Shown: positions 43,937-54,058 of the stretch, piece after piece
How the letters are laid out: each line of letters opens with the position of its first letter
Numbering within the stretch: position 1 is the stretch's first letter
NCBI RefSeq assembly: GCF_000717875.1
Contig: NZ_JOCT01000002.1
Location: forward strand, 1 to 64,000
DNA length: 64,000 nt
Direction: 5' to 3'
Source: Streptomyces sp. NRRL S-455
GTDB lineage: Bacteria; Actinomycetota; Actinomycetes; Streptomycetales; Streptomycetaceae
Made by a program: the position numbers and the translations under genes
Notes under the pieces: model-generated
What the model was told of the DNA's origin: nothing
Seen by the model: the letters and a program-made list of their open reading frames with translations, nothing else
The model's database searches: none

Positions 43937-45382
43937 ATGAACGGCACCGCCCCCCATCGCACCGTGATCGTCGTCGGCTCCGGCCCCACCGGCCTCCTCC
44001 TCGCCGGTGACCTCGCCACAGCCGGCGTCACCGTGACCCTCGTCGAGAAGCGGCCGCGCAAGATCAGCAACCTCTCCCGCGCCTTCGGGGTGCACGCCCG
44101 CACCCTGGAGCAGCTCGACGCCCGCGGCCTCGCCGACGAACTCCTCACCACCGGGGACACCATCACCGGCCTGCGGCTCTTCCGCCGCCTCTCCCTCGAT
44201 CTGAGCACGCTGCCCTCGCGTTTCCCGTTCCTGCTCATCACCCCGCAGTACGAGGTCGAGCGGCTCCTGGAGCGGCGGGCCCGGGAGGCTGGGGTCGAGT
44301 TCGCGTACGAGAGCGAGGTCGTGGGGCTGCGGCAGGACGACGAGGGGGTCGACATCGACGTGCGCGGCGCGGACGGAGCGGTCGTCACCCGCCGGGCGGC
44401 CTATGTCGTCGGCGCCGACGGTCACCGGAGTGCCGTGCGGCAGGCGATCGGCCTGGACTTCCCCGGTGTCTCCGTCATCAAGTCGCTGATTCTGGCCGAT
44501 GTCCGGCTGGCCGAGAAGCCCGAGGGCGTCCTCACCGTCAACGGCCGCGGCGACGCTTTCGCGATGATCGCCTCCTTCGGCGACGGCTGGTACCGGGTCA
44601 TGGGCTGGAACCGCCGCAACGAGGTCTCCGACGACGCCCCGCTCGACCTCGACGAGGTCAAGGAGATCACCCGCCGTGCCCTGGGCGCCGACTACGGCAT
44701 GCACGACGCCCGCTGGCTCTCCCGTTTCCACAGTGACGAGCGCCAGGCACCGCACTACCGGGTCGGGCGGGTCTTCCTCGCCGGGGACGCCGCGCACATC
44801 CACTCCCCGGCCGGCGGGCAGGGCATGAACACCGGCCTCCAGGACGCCGCCAACCTGAGCTGGAAGCTCGCGGCGGCCGTCCAGGGCCGGGCGCCCGAAG
44901 GGCTCCTCGACAGCTACGAGGCCGAGCGCCACCCGGTCGGCAGGGCGGTGCTGCGCAGCAGTGGCGGACTGGTCCGGCTGGCCCGCGCGCGGAATCCGCT
45001 GCTGCGTGCCGCCCGCGCCCTTGTCTCCGCGTTCGTCGACATGGCCCCGCCCGTCCAGCGCAAGGCCCTGGGCCAGATCACCGGGATCGGCTACGCCTAC
45101 CCCGCCCCCCGCGGCGCCCACCGCCTCACCGGCACCCGCGTCCCCGACGTCGCCCTGAAGGACGGCCGGCTCTACGAGGCGCTGCGCGGCGGCCGGTTCG
45201 TCGTGATCACGCCCGGGACGTACGAAGGCCCCGGTGTCCGTGAGGGGTGGCTGACCGTGGAGCGCTGGGCGGGCGACTGCCGGACGACCGTCCTGGTACG
45301 GCCCGACGGATACGTGGCCTGGGCGGCGGAGGGTGCGGACGCGGCGGGGATCGAGGAGGCGGTGGCCCGGTATCTGGGCTAG
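43937..45382 (+). CDS. FAD-dependent monooxygenase (aromatic hydroxylase, PHBH family)
   Basis: The 481-residue protein has the Rossmann motif VIVVGSGPTGLLLAGDL, the NADPH/FAD DG motif VVGADGHRSAVRQA and the GD motif LAGDAAHIHSPAGGQGMNTG, followed by a C-terminal thioredoxin-like domain (about 385-481). This is the layout of flavin hydroxylases such as those acting on polyketides or rifamycin-type antibiotics. The ATG has a perfect AGGAGG 6 bases upstream. It is divergent from a TetR gene. Tailoring or detoxification of an aromatic compound is the likely role; the substrate is unknown. Confidence 0.92.
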   Translation: MNGTAPHRTVIVVGSGPTGLLLAGDLATAGVTVTLVEKRPRKISNLSRAFGVHARTLEQLDARGLADELLTTGDTITGLRLFRRLSLDLSTLPSRFPFLLITPQYEVERLLERRAREAGVEFAYESEVVGLRQDDEGVDIDVRGADGAVVTRRAAYVVGADGHRSAVRQAIGLDFPGVSVIKSLILADVRLAEKPEGVLTVNGRGDAFAMIASFGDGWYRVMGWNRRNEVSDDAPLDLDEVKEITRRALGADYGMHDARWLSRFHSDERQAPHYRVGRVFLAGDAAHIHSPAGGQGMNTGLQDAANLSWKLAAAVQGRAPEGLLDSYEAERHPVGRAVLRSSGGLVRLARARNPLLRAARALVSAFVDMAPPVQRKALGQITGIGYAYPAPRGAHRLTGTRVPDVALKDGRLYEALRGGRFVVITPGTYEGPGVREGWLTVERWAGDCRTTVLVRPDGYVAWAAEGADAAGIEEAVARYLG

Positions 45383-45758
45383 GCCCTCTCGGCTGGATCA
45401 TCCCGGCGTCGCGGGGTCAAGACGGTCGAGAGGCGCCGCACCTCACGGCCGGGCGAGGCCCTGGACGACCTCGGCCGCTCCGCCGAGGTCGACGCCCGCC
45501 TCGCCGTCCGTGGCCGGGTTCGCCGGGCGACTGTGCAGGAGAGGGGAGTCGTGAGCCAGCCCTGGCCGCCACGTGGAGCCACGAACCGCTGCCAAAGCCA
45601 GGCCGTACTCGGTCGGGTGACGACGCCGAATCGGTGGAACGCGGCCTCCTGGGTTCAAAGTGCGGGATTTGGCGTTCTGTCGGTCCTGTCGTCGCTCGAT
45701 GGTGTGACGTTGGGGCATCTCTGCTGGTCAAGGGTTCGGGGTTCGCTTGGGTTGTAGC
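45383..45758. other. Intergenic, no gene recognised
   Basis: About 375 bp between the monooxygenase gene and a transposase fragment. No frame has coding character and no repeat stands out. Part of it may be the left end of the broken insertion sequence. Confidence 0.35.
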
Positions 45759-45990
45759 ATGAGCATGCTCAAGCCGTACCCGAGTGATCTCACCGATGAG
45801 CAGTGGGACCTCGTCGAACCCGTGATCACGGCATGGAAGGCCCGGTATCCGTCGGTCAGCGGGCATCAGGGGAAGTACGCGATGCGGGAGATCGTGAACG
45901 CGATCTCTACCAGAACCGCACGGGTTGTCAGTGGGAGTTCCTGCCCCATGACATGCCCCCGCCCGGAGCGCGCCCCCCGTATCCGATAAG
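45759..45990 (+). pseudogene. IS5-like transposase N-terminal fragment
   Basis: The frame MSMLKPYPSDLTDEQWDLVE, then GHQGKYAMREIVNAI is the start of a streptomycete IS5-like transposase. LYQNRTGCQWEFLPHDMPPP continues in another frame, and the sequence is lost after about 45965. It differs from the IS5-type copies at 27.6-28.5 kb. Confidence 0.7.
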
Positions 45991-46062
45991 CATCTGGACT
46001 CCCCTTTCCTGTTCCTGTCATCACCCGGGGCAGTTGTTCGGATGGGTTCCTGACCGGCCCAT

Positions 46063-47505
46063 TCAGGCAGGTCGGGCGAGCGGGGCGAGCAGGCCGTCGC
46101 CGGGCCAAAGATCCTGTTCGGTCACGAGTCTGGCGAGGAACGCGTCGACCTCGGCCAGCACGGCGGCGCGCTCAGGGGGCCCGTAATCGATGAAGCCATC
46201 GGCTGTGGCGTCGTAGAGGCGCACGTGGCTGTGCGGACCGGTGCAGACGAGGGCGCGCGCGATCTCGGACAGGCCGAGGCTGAGGGCATCGCAGTCTCCG
46301 GAGCGGACGAGCTGCAGCAGGTCGGTGGTGACACGTTCCCAGTCGCCGACCGTCGGCCAGTCGTCACCTCCGCCCAGTTCGTGGGTGAGCGTGGCCAGCG
46401 GGATGATCTCGCTCGGCTGCCGTCCTTGGGTGAGGAGGTCGTGGATGCGGGTGCCGTCGGGCTGGCGCACCTGCGGGTGGAGCAGGGAGTCGGCGGCGAC
46501 GACGGTGGTGTTGATCTCCTGGGTGCCGGGGCCGGGGTAGTACGGCTCGTGAGCGAAGAGAAGGTAGACGCCCGGGGTGCGAACGGCCGGGCTGGGCTGG
46601 GGCTGAGGCATGAGGACTGTTCCCTTCAGCGGTGGCGCGCTTGGCATGGAATGAGGTGTCGTCCGGCGGAAGACCGGCGGGTACGAGCCCAGTGGCCGCC
46701 CGGGCTCGCGGGGCTGATCTGCATCGACAGCGTCCTCGCGTGCGGTGCGCTCGATGATCTGCGTGACCTGGTCGACGAGTTGGAGCATCAGCCGTTCACG
46801 GGTGATGAGGTTCTCGGAGGCCGAGCGGGTGTCGTGGGTCCGGAGCGGGCCAGCGGCGTCCCACAGCAGGTTGTGGCCGACCTCGGCGAAGCGACGCAGT
46901 TCGTAGCGGTCGCTGCCCGCGGCGGCCTGGACGAGCGAGGTGTGCAGGGTGGCAAGGCGCTGCAGGTAGCGGCAGGCGTTGACACCTTCGACCTTGCGAA
47001 CGTGCTCGTCGGCCCGGGCGTCCATCCGGCCGGGTAGGTGCTCGGCGAGGAGTGGAGCGAGCAGCATCGTCGGCAGGGCGACGTCGATGGGGACGCCGTG
47101 GCGTGTGGCGAGCAGCCCGGCGGTCACGGTGATGAGCGCGACGGCAGCAGCGGAGAAGCGAAGGGAGCCGGGAACGGTGTAGAGAGCGATGCGCTGGGCG
47201 GGTCGCCTGGTCAGCCATCGCAGCGCCAGGAGCTGGGTGCGGGTCGCGGATGGGGTGAGCACCCCGATCTGATGGGGGACCTCGGGCAGCGTGCCGTCTG
47301 CGAGGACGGTCCAGGCGAGCCAGCCCCACGAGGTGCGTTCGTGTACGAGCACGGGCTGGCATGCGGCCGAGCACGTGCTGTCGCGGACGTGGCCGGTGCG
47401 CAGGGCGCGGCTGCTTTCCTTTTCCCACCGGCCCGGGTCGCGGATGAAGGGGCGTTGGTGGTGCGCGGCCGCGGTCTGCGGCGGTGTGTGGAGCGTCTGT
47501 GTCAC
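46063..47505 (-). CDS. Large membrane-associated hypothetical protein
   Basis: The 480-residue protein starts at a GTG that overlaps the stop of the upstream gene (GTGA), with GGAAGG upstream, so the two are translationally coupled. Residues 125-165 include a hydrophobic stretch (LRFSAAAVALITVTAGLLAT, VALPTMLLAPLLAEHL) that could span the membrane twice. The N-terminal 110 residues hold a small cysteine-containing soluble part, and the C-terminal half is soluble. No family was recognised. Its coupling to a winged-helix protein gene suggests a plasmid or integrative-element function. Confidence 0.6.
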   Translation of the reverse strand: MTQTLHTPPQTAAAHHQRPFIRDPGRWEKESSRALRTGHVRDSTCSAACQPVLVHERTSWGWLAWTVLADGTLPEVPHQIGVLTPSATRTQLLALRWLTRRPAQRIALYTVPGSLRFSAAAVALITVTAGLLATRHGVPIDVALPTMLLAPLLAEHLPGRMDARADEHVRKVEGVNACRYLQRLATLHTSLVQAAAGSDRYELRRFAEVGHNLLWDAAGPLRTHDTRSASENLITRERLMLQLVDQVTQIIERTAREDAVDADQPREPGRPLGSYPPVFRRTTPHSMPSAPPLKGTVLMPQPQPSPAVRTPGVYLLFAHEPYYPGPGTQEINTTVVAADSLLHPQVRQPDGTRIHDLLTQGRQPSEIIPLATLTHELGGGDDWPTVGDWERVTTDLLQLVRSGDCDALSLGLSEIARALVCTGPHSHVRLYDATADGFIDYGPPERAAVLAEVDAFLARLVTEQDLWPGDGLLAPLARPA

Positions 47506-48918
47506 GGGCGGCTTCCTTCCAGGTGGTCGATGAACGTGGAGGCGCACGTGGTGCAGCGGCCGTCGCCGTCGGGGTGGGCGCGGCGGGGGTCGGCCCCGGG
47601 CAGGTGCGGCATGGCGGCCAGCCGAGGCAGGCCGGGCACAGGTCCTCGCCGGGGGCGGTTCCGGGCACGCCGCAGCCGGCGCATTCGACGAGGGCCCCGT
47701 AGGTCAGGGCCTCGCTCACCGTGCGCGCGGCAGAGGAGGTGGTTGAGCGTGGGAGCGGGTCCTCCCACGCAGGCGTGTCGTGGTGGCTGGCCACGGTGGC
47801 GGGGGGTGGGTAGGCCTGGGCGGCGCGGAGCCGGGCGGCGATGATCGCGCCGACGGTGGTGCGGACCGGGCTTGGCAGAGGGCGGTCGCTGATGACGTGC
47901 TGAAGCTGCTCGCGCGTCCAGCCGGCGTCCAGCATCGCGGTGACGGTGCGCCCCTGCTCGGCGAGGACCTGGTCAGTCAGCAGCAGCTCGGGGTGCTGTG
48001 CACCGATCGCCAGCAGCAGGCGGACGCCTGGTTCGAGGTCCGCGGGAGCCGGTGCCGTCCGATGTGCTGGCGGCGCTTCGCCGCGCGGTCGCGCTGCGCG
48101 GGCGCGGGGAGGGAGGGGTCTGGTGTTCTGCTGAGTGGTCTTCTTTCTGTTGGTGTTCTTAGTGGGCCGATCAGCCAACGTAGGGTCATCCACTGGCGGA
48201 AGACCCGATTCTGGTTGCGACCTGCTGTTTTGCAGGGCGGGCAGGTCGGTGATGAAGTACGCAGCTGCGCCGAGGGTTCCGTCCTCGCCACGCTCGCGTT
48301 CCCGGACGAGAAGCCGTGCTTCTCCAGCTCCTTCAGCCCGCTCTTGACGGCTGACTCACCGTCGCGGCCCCGGCGGGCGATGTCGGTAACGGTCATCCGC
48401 CAGCCCTCCCGATGCGTGGAGAGCAGTCCGAACAGTCCCTTGGCCTTGTATGACAACTCGGTGGTATGGAACAGGACGTTGGCGATCTGGGTGAACTGAT
48501 CGGCGGCCATCACACCCTGACGGATCCCCGCCCCGAACCCGTCGGCGTGCCCGGCATCCGGGGCCGCGATCACCGGGTCGGCTTCGATCAGCGCGATGTC
48601 CAGGGTGGCCGGGCGGCCGGTGATGCAGTAAAAGATCTCGCCCAGGGTGGGGTCCGGGCGGCGTAGGCGCTCACGGATCAGGTAACCGTGCGCCTCCAGC
48701 TCCTTCAGCCCGGTACGTACCGCTTCCCGTCCGTCCGGACCTAGGCGGACGAGGTCGGCGATCGCCACCTGCCAGCCGTTGGCGTGCGTACTGATGTACC
48801 CGAAGATCCCCTTGGCTTTGAACGACAACTGGGAATCACGGAACAGCACGTTGGCAACCTGGGTGAACTGATCGGCCGCCATCACGCCCCGACGGATCCC
48901 CGCCCCGAAGCGGCTCAC
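47502..48918 (-). pseudogene. Protein with duplicated winged helices and C-terminal zinc motifs, frameshifted
   Basis: From GTG the frame has two copies of the same domain: MAADQFTQVANVLFRDSQLS, then FKAKGIFGYISTHANGWQVA, and again MAADQFTQIANVLFHTTELS, then YKAKGLFGLLSTHREGWRMT. Each ends in a GLKELE-x-HG-type helix. This resembles winged-helix replication-initiation or replisome-organiser proteins of actinomycete elements. After KHGF the frame shifts (continuing LVRERERGEDGTLGAAAYFI), and a second shift lies near 47600. The C terminus holds CAGCGVPG, LCPACLG and CTTCAS, a probable zinc-ribbon pair. If the frameshifts are assembly errors, the gene is intact. Confidence 0.6.
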
Positions 48919-49079
48919 CGCGGTGCCCCGGCGCCGGCCGCGCACGGTGGCCACGACGGCGCACCCGGCTCGCCGAGGTGTGGCGGCCGGTGGTCCCGGG
49001 CGTGGAAGCGTGCATGTGTTCCATGCCGTCAGCTCACTCGCCGACCCCGACCAGACTGACGGCCACCAGCCCCGACCAT

Positions 49080-49580
49080 CGGTCACGATCCGGCAACGCA
49101 GCCGTCTAGCTGCCGTGGTCGGGCTCATGGTCGGGGCGACCACGTGCCTTCAGCTGGGGCCTGTGCGGGGGTGCGCCGCCTGATTACGCATCGCCGGTCG
49201 GGCGGTTGCGCAACGGGGCTGCACAACCGGTCGAGGGTCGTGCGCAGTCGGGTGGTGCTGAGCGGTTGCGCAGTCCGCCCGAGGCTTCCTGATCTTTTCG
49301 TGCGCAGGTTCGGGTGCCGCACTGCGCAGGCTTTGCCGCGGCCCTGGGCGGCGACTGTCTGCGCGCTGGTGCGGGGGTCCGGTGGCCGTGCGGCAGGAAG
49401 GCGTCACTGCAGCCATCGGCGCCGCGGGCTTGTGGCGGCCAGGACGCGCCGGTTCCCCTCGCGGCTGACCCATGGTCGGGCCTGTGGTCGGGCCGACCAT
49501 GACCCGCCCATGGACTTCGTGTCCCCATCGTGACCGTGGTCGGGGGCTCGTGGTCGGTGGTCGGGTCGGGGCCCGCGGGT
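49080..49580. repeat. Iteron-like repeat region upstream of winged-helix gene
   Basis: TGGTCGGG occurs at least six times here (for example near 49116, 49128, 49472, 49484, 49537 and 49557), twice with an inverted partner (CATGGTCGG and CCGACCATG at 49471-49501; CGTGGTCGG and CGACCACG at 49115-49145). Between these sets lies a second family, TTGCGCA or GTGCGCAG, near 49206, 49250, 49265, 49302 and 49324. No gene is recognised in the region. Clustered short repeats upstream of a Rep-like gene suggest a replication origin or operator field. Confidence 0.45.
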
Positions 49581-49743
49581 TTTCTCAGGGGCAGAAGCAT
49601 TCGTTCTGACCTGGGAGTTTGACCATGTCTCCTGGCAAGCAAGGCCTTGGAACGCGAGGCTGCTGCTCCGATGGCGGCGGGCGCCCGGCTGGAGGCGATG
49701 CGGCGCCGAGTGCGTCTGTCGCGCCTGGCGGTCTGGACCCTCA

Positions 49744-50007
49744 TTGCGGCCGGCCCGATCGCTCGACGTCCTCAGGACCGGCCCATCGCTGGCCGGGGCG
49801 ACCGTCGTGGACTTCGCGCGGGGCAAGCGCTACTACGTGCTGCGCGACACGGACGGCCGCCCGCTCACCACCACCGGCCTCTCCACGCTCAGGGCCGGGG
49901 AGAGCGTGCACGTCTTCATGCAGTTCCCGGCTCCTCCGGCGAGCACGACCACGGTCGGCTTCCAGCTGCCACTGTTCGACACCGCAAACATCAAGGTCTC
50001 CGGGTGA
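49744..50007 (+). pseudogene. C-terminal fragment of a secreted protein
   Basis: The frame reads LAGATVVDFARGKRYYVLRD, then GLSTLRAGESVHVFMQFPAP and QLPLFDTANIKVSG, a beta-rich extracytoplasmic domain. It lacks a signal peptide and a credible start, so the 5' part is lost. It ends 11 bp before the OmpA-family gene, as expected for a two-gene unit. Confidence 0.5.
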
Positions 50008-50018
50008 GGTGCGCGACC

Positions 50019-50624
50019 ATGCGCCGAATCCGATCCTGGTTCACTGTCTCGTTCCTCGCCCTCACCACCGTGGCGGCTGCCCCGTCCGGCGCCGGCGACG
50101 TGCAGCAGGCGTCCGCCAGTGCCCACGGGAGCGGCTCTGGCCTCGCCCTGCGTAGCGGCGCAACCCTCGCACCTCCGAAGATTCTCGATTTCGGCTCGGA
50201 TCCTGTCGGCATCACACGGATGGTCGGGGACCAAGACGGCGCCGAGCGCCGCACGGACACGAACGCCGACGTAACGTACGAACTCCAGGCCGAGGTGCTG
50301 TTCGCCAAGGACAGTGCGCGGCTGAGTGATTCGGCGAGGTCCCGCATCGCCGTGATCGCCTCGGAGATTGAGCAGCGCTCGGCGACGCGAGTTCGTGTCT
50401 CAGGCTTCACCGACGACCTGGGATCTTCCGCTCACGGCGACGTCCTCTCCAAGCAGCGCGCCGCCGCCGTGCGGACCGTCCTGGCAGACGAACTTCACTC
50501 GGAAACGGTCACCTTCGAGACACGCGGGTTCGGGGAGCGGCACCCGGTCGCCTCCAACGCCACGGAGGACGGCCGCAAGAAGAACCGGCGGGTGGAGATC
50601 TCGTTCGCGCAAACAGGTGGCTGA
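50019..50624 (+). CDS. Secreted OmpA-family protein
   Basis: The 201-residue protein has a signal peptide (MRRIRSWFTVSFLALTTVAA) and a C-terminal OmpA domain (about 95-200) with VLFAKDSARLSDSAR, VRVSGFTDDLGSSAHGDVLS and TRGFGERHPVASNATEDGRK, then NRRVEIS. The domain binds peptidoglycan through conserved Asp and Arg residues, seen here in FTDD and NRRVEI. GAGGTG precedes the ATG. In actinomycetes such proteins are cell-wall associated. Confidence 0.88.
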   Translation: MRRIRSWFTVSFLALTTVAAAPSGAGDVQQASASAHGSGSGLALRSGATLAPPKILDFGSDPVGITRMVGDQDGAERRTDTNADVTYELQAEVLFAKDSARLSDSARSRIAVIASEIEQRSATRVRVSGFTDDLGSSAHGDVLSKQRAAAVRTVLADELHSETVTFETRGFGERHPVASNATEDGRKKNRRVEISFAQTGG

Positions 50625-50703
50625 CACCGACCGTGCGAAGCCGCCCCGTTCCTGGGTGGTCGAAAGAGCAAGTACACACAGCACAAGTCGACATTGGTGC
50701 GGA

Positions 50704-51060
50704 ATGGGGGACAAGCCGAGCGCGGACGAGGTGGCCATGCTCGACCGGTTCGAGCACTACATTTCGCTCACCATCGACGGCCGCCGTGTCGGCCCCACCC
50801 GGGTCGGGGGCCCGCACCTGGACCAGGTGTTCGCCGAGTACACCCGCCCCGGCAAGGTCGCCGCCCTGGAGCGCGCCGCCCGCATCACCGCTGGGGCGGT
50901 GCCGCGCGCCGAACTCATCGCCACCGCTGCCGCTCCGCAGGACCGTGTCGGCCGCTTCCTCGCCCAGCGCGCTCCTGCCGCCGCCGCTAGCGAGCCCACG
51001 CCGTTTGCTGCCAAGGCAACAGCACTACATGCATTTCGTTCACAATCGTTGACACTTTGA
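50704..51060 (+). CDS. Hypothetical protein overlapping a repeated promoter
   Basis: The 118-residue frame starts MGDKPSADEVAMLDRFEHYI and reads HLDQVFAEYTRPGKVAALER further on; these parts have coding character. The last 12 residues are translated from the repeated promoter at 51049-51078, so the 3' end may be an accidental fusion to that regulatory block. No family was recognised. Confidence 0.45.
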   Translation: MGDKPSADEVAMLDRFEHYISLTIDGRRVGPTRVGGPHLDQVFAEYTRPGKVAALERAARITAGAVPRAELIATAAAPQDRVGRFLAQRAPAAAASEPTPFAAKATALHAFRSQSLTL

Positions 51061-51078
51061 CAGTTGTTGCAGCAGGAT
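51049..51078 (+). promoter_or_regulatory. Repeated promoter, copy 1
   Basis: TTGACA, an 18-bp spacer and CAGGAT. Upstream TTCACAATCG and downstream GATGATCGC are also conserved with the copies at 60492 and 62516. It reads toward the P450 gene at 51210. Confidence 0.7.
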
Positions 51079-51209
51079 CGGCTGGGATGATCGCGCATAC
51101 GGTGCTCCGCCGCGCGCGAGAACGCACGCTCGCTGACAAGTTTGATTCGCACACGGCCGCTGCAGGCCGCGCTGCCCGTTTGCTTCCCACTCGAACAGGA
51201 AACGGTGCG

Positions 51210-52541
51210 ATGGCCTACGCCCACTCCGGGGACCCGTCCAGGGGCCCGCTCTTACAGCAACAGCGGACCTGCCCCATCCGCCTTGACCGGCTGGCACTCT
51301 CCAACGAGCTCATGCGCATCGGCCCGGAGAGTCTCTCCCCCAGGCTGCGGGAGCAGTACGGCGCGGTCGTCCCCATCAAACTCGATCCAGAAGGCACCGG
51401 AACCGGCACGCCGGCCTGGCTGGTCATCGGATACGAGCAGGTGCTGCAGGTCTGCAACGACCACCAGTTCTTCAGCCGAGACTCCCGGTTCTGGCGGGAG
51501 TCTCGCGAGGAGCGCGTGCCGGCGAGCTGGTGGCTGTGGCCGCAGATCAAGCACCGGGACATCACCCGGTTCGCGGACCCGCCCTATCACCAGCCTCGGC
51601 GGGACGCTCTGATTCGGGCACTCAGGCACGTCGATCAAGTCCAGACGCGGCTCACGGCCACAGCGTACGCTGATCAACTCATCGACCGCTTCTGCCAGTT
51701 GGGAAAGGTCGAGATGATTGAGGAGTATGCTCGGCCGCTTCCTTTGCTGGTGCTGGCCAGGCTGTTCGGCCTGCGCGGGCCCGACAAGCAGGCTCGCCTG
51801 CTGGACGCGATCCACCGGATGCTGGCAGGCGGGAAGCAGGCGCAACGCGCCGACGAGGAGGTCTCCACCATCCTGCAGGACCTGGTGGAAGACCGCCGCC
51901 TGACCCCGCAGGACGACCTGACGTCCTGGCTTATCTCGGCCGCTCCAGGACTGGACGACGAGACGGTGCGCTCGGAGCTGTGGATGATGCTCAGCGCCGG
52001 CGCCGGCGGCACGACCAACTGGATCGCGAACGTCCTGCACCAGCTGGCCACGGACGGCCGGCTGCGCCGCGGCCTGGCTGCAGGAAGCATCACTCAGGAT
52101 GCCGTACTGCGCCAGACCTCGTGGAACGCTCCGCCCGCGGAGAACGTGATGGGGGCCTTTCCCCTGCAGGACACCGTGCTGGACGGCCGACGCATCAAGG
52201 CCGGGGACATGCTCGTGCTCGGTCTGGGCGGCGCCAACCATGACCCCGCCCTAGGTCGGGCCCGTAGTAGCTACATGCTCCGTAACGACGCCCACGCTGC
52301 CCTCAGTGCCGGGGCGCACCGCTGCCCCGGCACCGAACCAGCTCCTGGACGAACTCATCACCTCGGTCGCCATCGAACGGTTGTGGGTCCGATGCCCGCG
52401 CATGGCGCTGGACACGAGCCAGGACCTGTCCTGGGGGCCCTCATTCGTCGTTCGGGCTCTGACCCGCGCCCTGTACGTCACCTTCACCGCATCCGAGCCC
52501 GTACACCGGGCTCATGTCCCACCTGCCTTCGGAGGCCCTGC
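51210..52541 (+). pseudogene. Frameshifted EXXR-less cytochrome P450 (CYP157/CvnE-like)
   Basis: From MAYAHSGDPSRGPLLQQQRT the sequence is a P450. The I-helix reads AGAGGTTNW and the heme loop SAGAHRCPGTEP. The K-helix EXXR is replaced by VLRQTSW, as in conservon-associated CYP157-type P450s. After HRCPGTEPA the frame is shifted: the expected tail QLLDELITSVAIERLWVRCP continues in another frame from about 52335, ending ALYVTFTAS. The leader CAGGAAACGGTGCG before the ATG is identical to that of the P450 gene at 54059-55438, so the two are paralogues. If the shift is an assembly error the gene is intact. Confidence 0.7.
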
Positions 52542-53840
52542 ATGGCAGTCACTCAATCCCAGTTCGCCAACGGCATCCCCGCCCCGCATGAGCTGCAACT
52601 CGACACACCGCTCTACCGGCTCGACCCCCTGGGAAGGGACTTCCCCGGAGAGGGCGCAGCCCTCCACCGGCTCGGACGGCCGATCGTCCCGGTGGCGCTC
52701 CCTGATCCGGTGGTGGCTTGGGCAGTAACCCGGCGAGACGTCGCCGACCAGTTGCTCACCCATCCGGACATGCGCAAGAACCCCCAGTACTGGAAGGCCT
52801 ACCGCGACGGCCTCATACCGGATACCTGGCCGCTTCTGCAGATCCTCACGGCGCCGACGATGCTCGTCGTGGACGACGTCGACCACACCCGGCTGCGCCA
52901 ACCGATCCAGCGGGCCTTTACCCCACGGCGTGTGGAGGCCCTACGCCCGCGGATTGAGGAGATCGCCGACGAACTGCTCGACGGGATCGCCAGCACCGAT
53001 TCAGGCACGGTGGTGGACCTTCGCGAGACGTACGCATTCCAGCTGCCGGTGACAGTGATCTGCGAGTTGTACGGCGTCGACGACGAGGCCATGCGCCGCC
53101 AGCTTGCCGTGGACACCCGCCTGCTGCTGAACAGCACGACACCGTCCGAGGAACGCCTCGGTGCGCAGGCGTCCATCTTCGGCACCATGGCGCAGTTGAT
53201 CGACCTCAAGCGGGCACAGCCCGGTGACGATCTGACCACGGCACTGATCGCCGAGTTCGACCGCGGCGGGATGACCGGGGACGAGCTGGCCGGGACGTTG
53301 TTTCTGATGTTGATCGCGGGCCATGAAACCACTCAGAATCTCTTGTCCAACGCCGGTCAGCGCCTGCTTCAGCACCCCGAGCAACTGGCCCGGGTGCTGA
53401 ACACGGGGCCCGGTCATGATCCCTGGCCGGGGGTGGTCGAGGAGGCTCTGCGTCTCGATGCGCCAGCCGCGACCACCATGTTCCTCTATGCGGCCGTTGA
53501 CGTGACGATCGAGGGCGTGACCATCCGCGAAGGCCAGCCAGTCATGATCTACACCGCCGCCATCGGCCGCGATGACCATGTCTTTCCCCACCCTCACGTC
53601 TTCATCGCGGACCGCGCCAACGCCCACCAGCACCGGGCTTTTGGTCACGGCGTCCACCACTGTCTGGGCGCGCCGCTGGCCCGCCTCGAGGCCCGGCTCG
53701 CTCTGAAGGCGCTCTTTGAACGCTTCACCGTTACTGCGGCCGAGCCGCTGGATGCGGTGGAACGGGTGCCGTCCTTGTCGAGCAACGCTCCCGCACGCCT
53801 GCCTGTCTACGTCACCGCGCGCGAGCAGCGCCCAGCGTAG
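52542..53840 (+). CDS. Cytochrome P450
   Basis: The 432-residue protein is a full-length soluble P450. The I-helix reads AGHETTQN, the K-helix EEALRL (EXXR) and the heme loop FGHGVHHCLGAPLAR. GGAGG lies 7 bases before the ATG. It belongs to the large class of bacterial monooxygenases fed by ferredoxin, none of which is encoded here. It directly follows the EXXR-less P450 gene, and the two are likely co-transcribed from the repeated promoter at 51049. Pairs of an atypical and a typical P450 also occur in streptomycete conservons. Confidence 0.92.
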   Translation: MAVTQSQFANGIPAPHELQLDTPLYRLDPLGRDFPGEGAALHRLGRPIVPVALPDPVVAWAVTRRDVADQLLTHPDMRKNPQYWKAYRDGLIPDTWPLLQILTAPTMLVVDDVDHTRLRQPIQRAFTPRRVEALRPRIEEIADELLDGIASTDSGTVVDLRETYAFQLPVTVICELYGVDDEAMRRQLAVDTRLLLNSTTPSEERLGAQASIFGTMAQLIDLKRAQPGDDLTTALIAEFDRGGMTGDELAGTLFLMLIAGHETTQNLLSNAGQRLLQHPEQLARVLNTGPGHDPWPGVVEEALRLDAPAATTMFLYAAVDVTIEGVTIREGQPVMIYTAAIGRDDHVFPHPHVFIADRANAHQHRAFGHGVHHCLGAPLARLEARLALKALFERFTVTAAEPLDAVERVPSLSSNAPARLPVYVTAREQRPA

Positions 53841-54058
53841 AAGCTGTCGGTCTGGGCCCGGCACACCGCGTGGGGGATGTTGGGCCCAGCCGTGTCCGGC
53901 CATTTCGGCTGCATTGCGGCCCGACCGCCGATGACGCCTCGATCTGCTCCCTGGCCCCTCGCGAGTCGATCGGTCACCATAGCGACCGCACCCTCCACAG
54001 CCGACCTCGCCCACGCATCGCGCATGCGCGCCACCCCAACCCAGGACTAATCAGGCAC

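Noticed and set aside
51057..53840. A 927-codon fusion of two P450s
   Set aside because: The second P450 has its own RBS and ATG at 52542, and the first has its true C terminus in another frame. Fusion arises from a frameshift.
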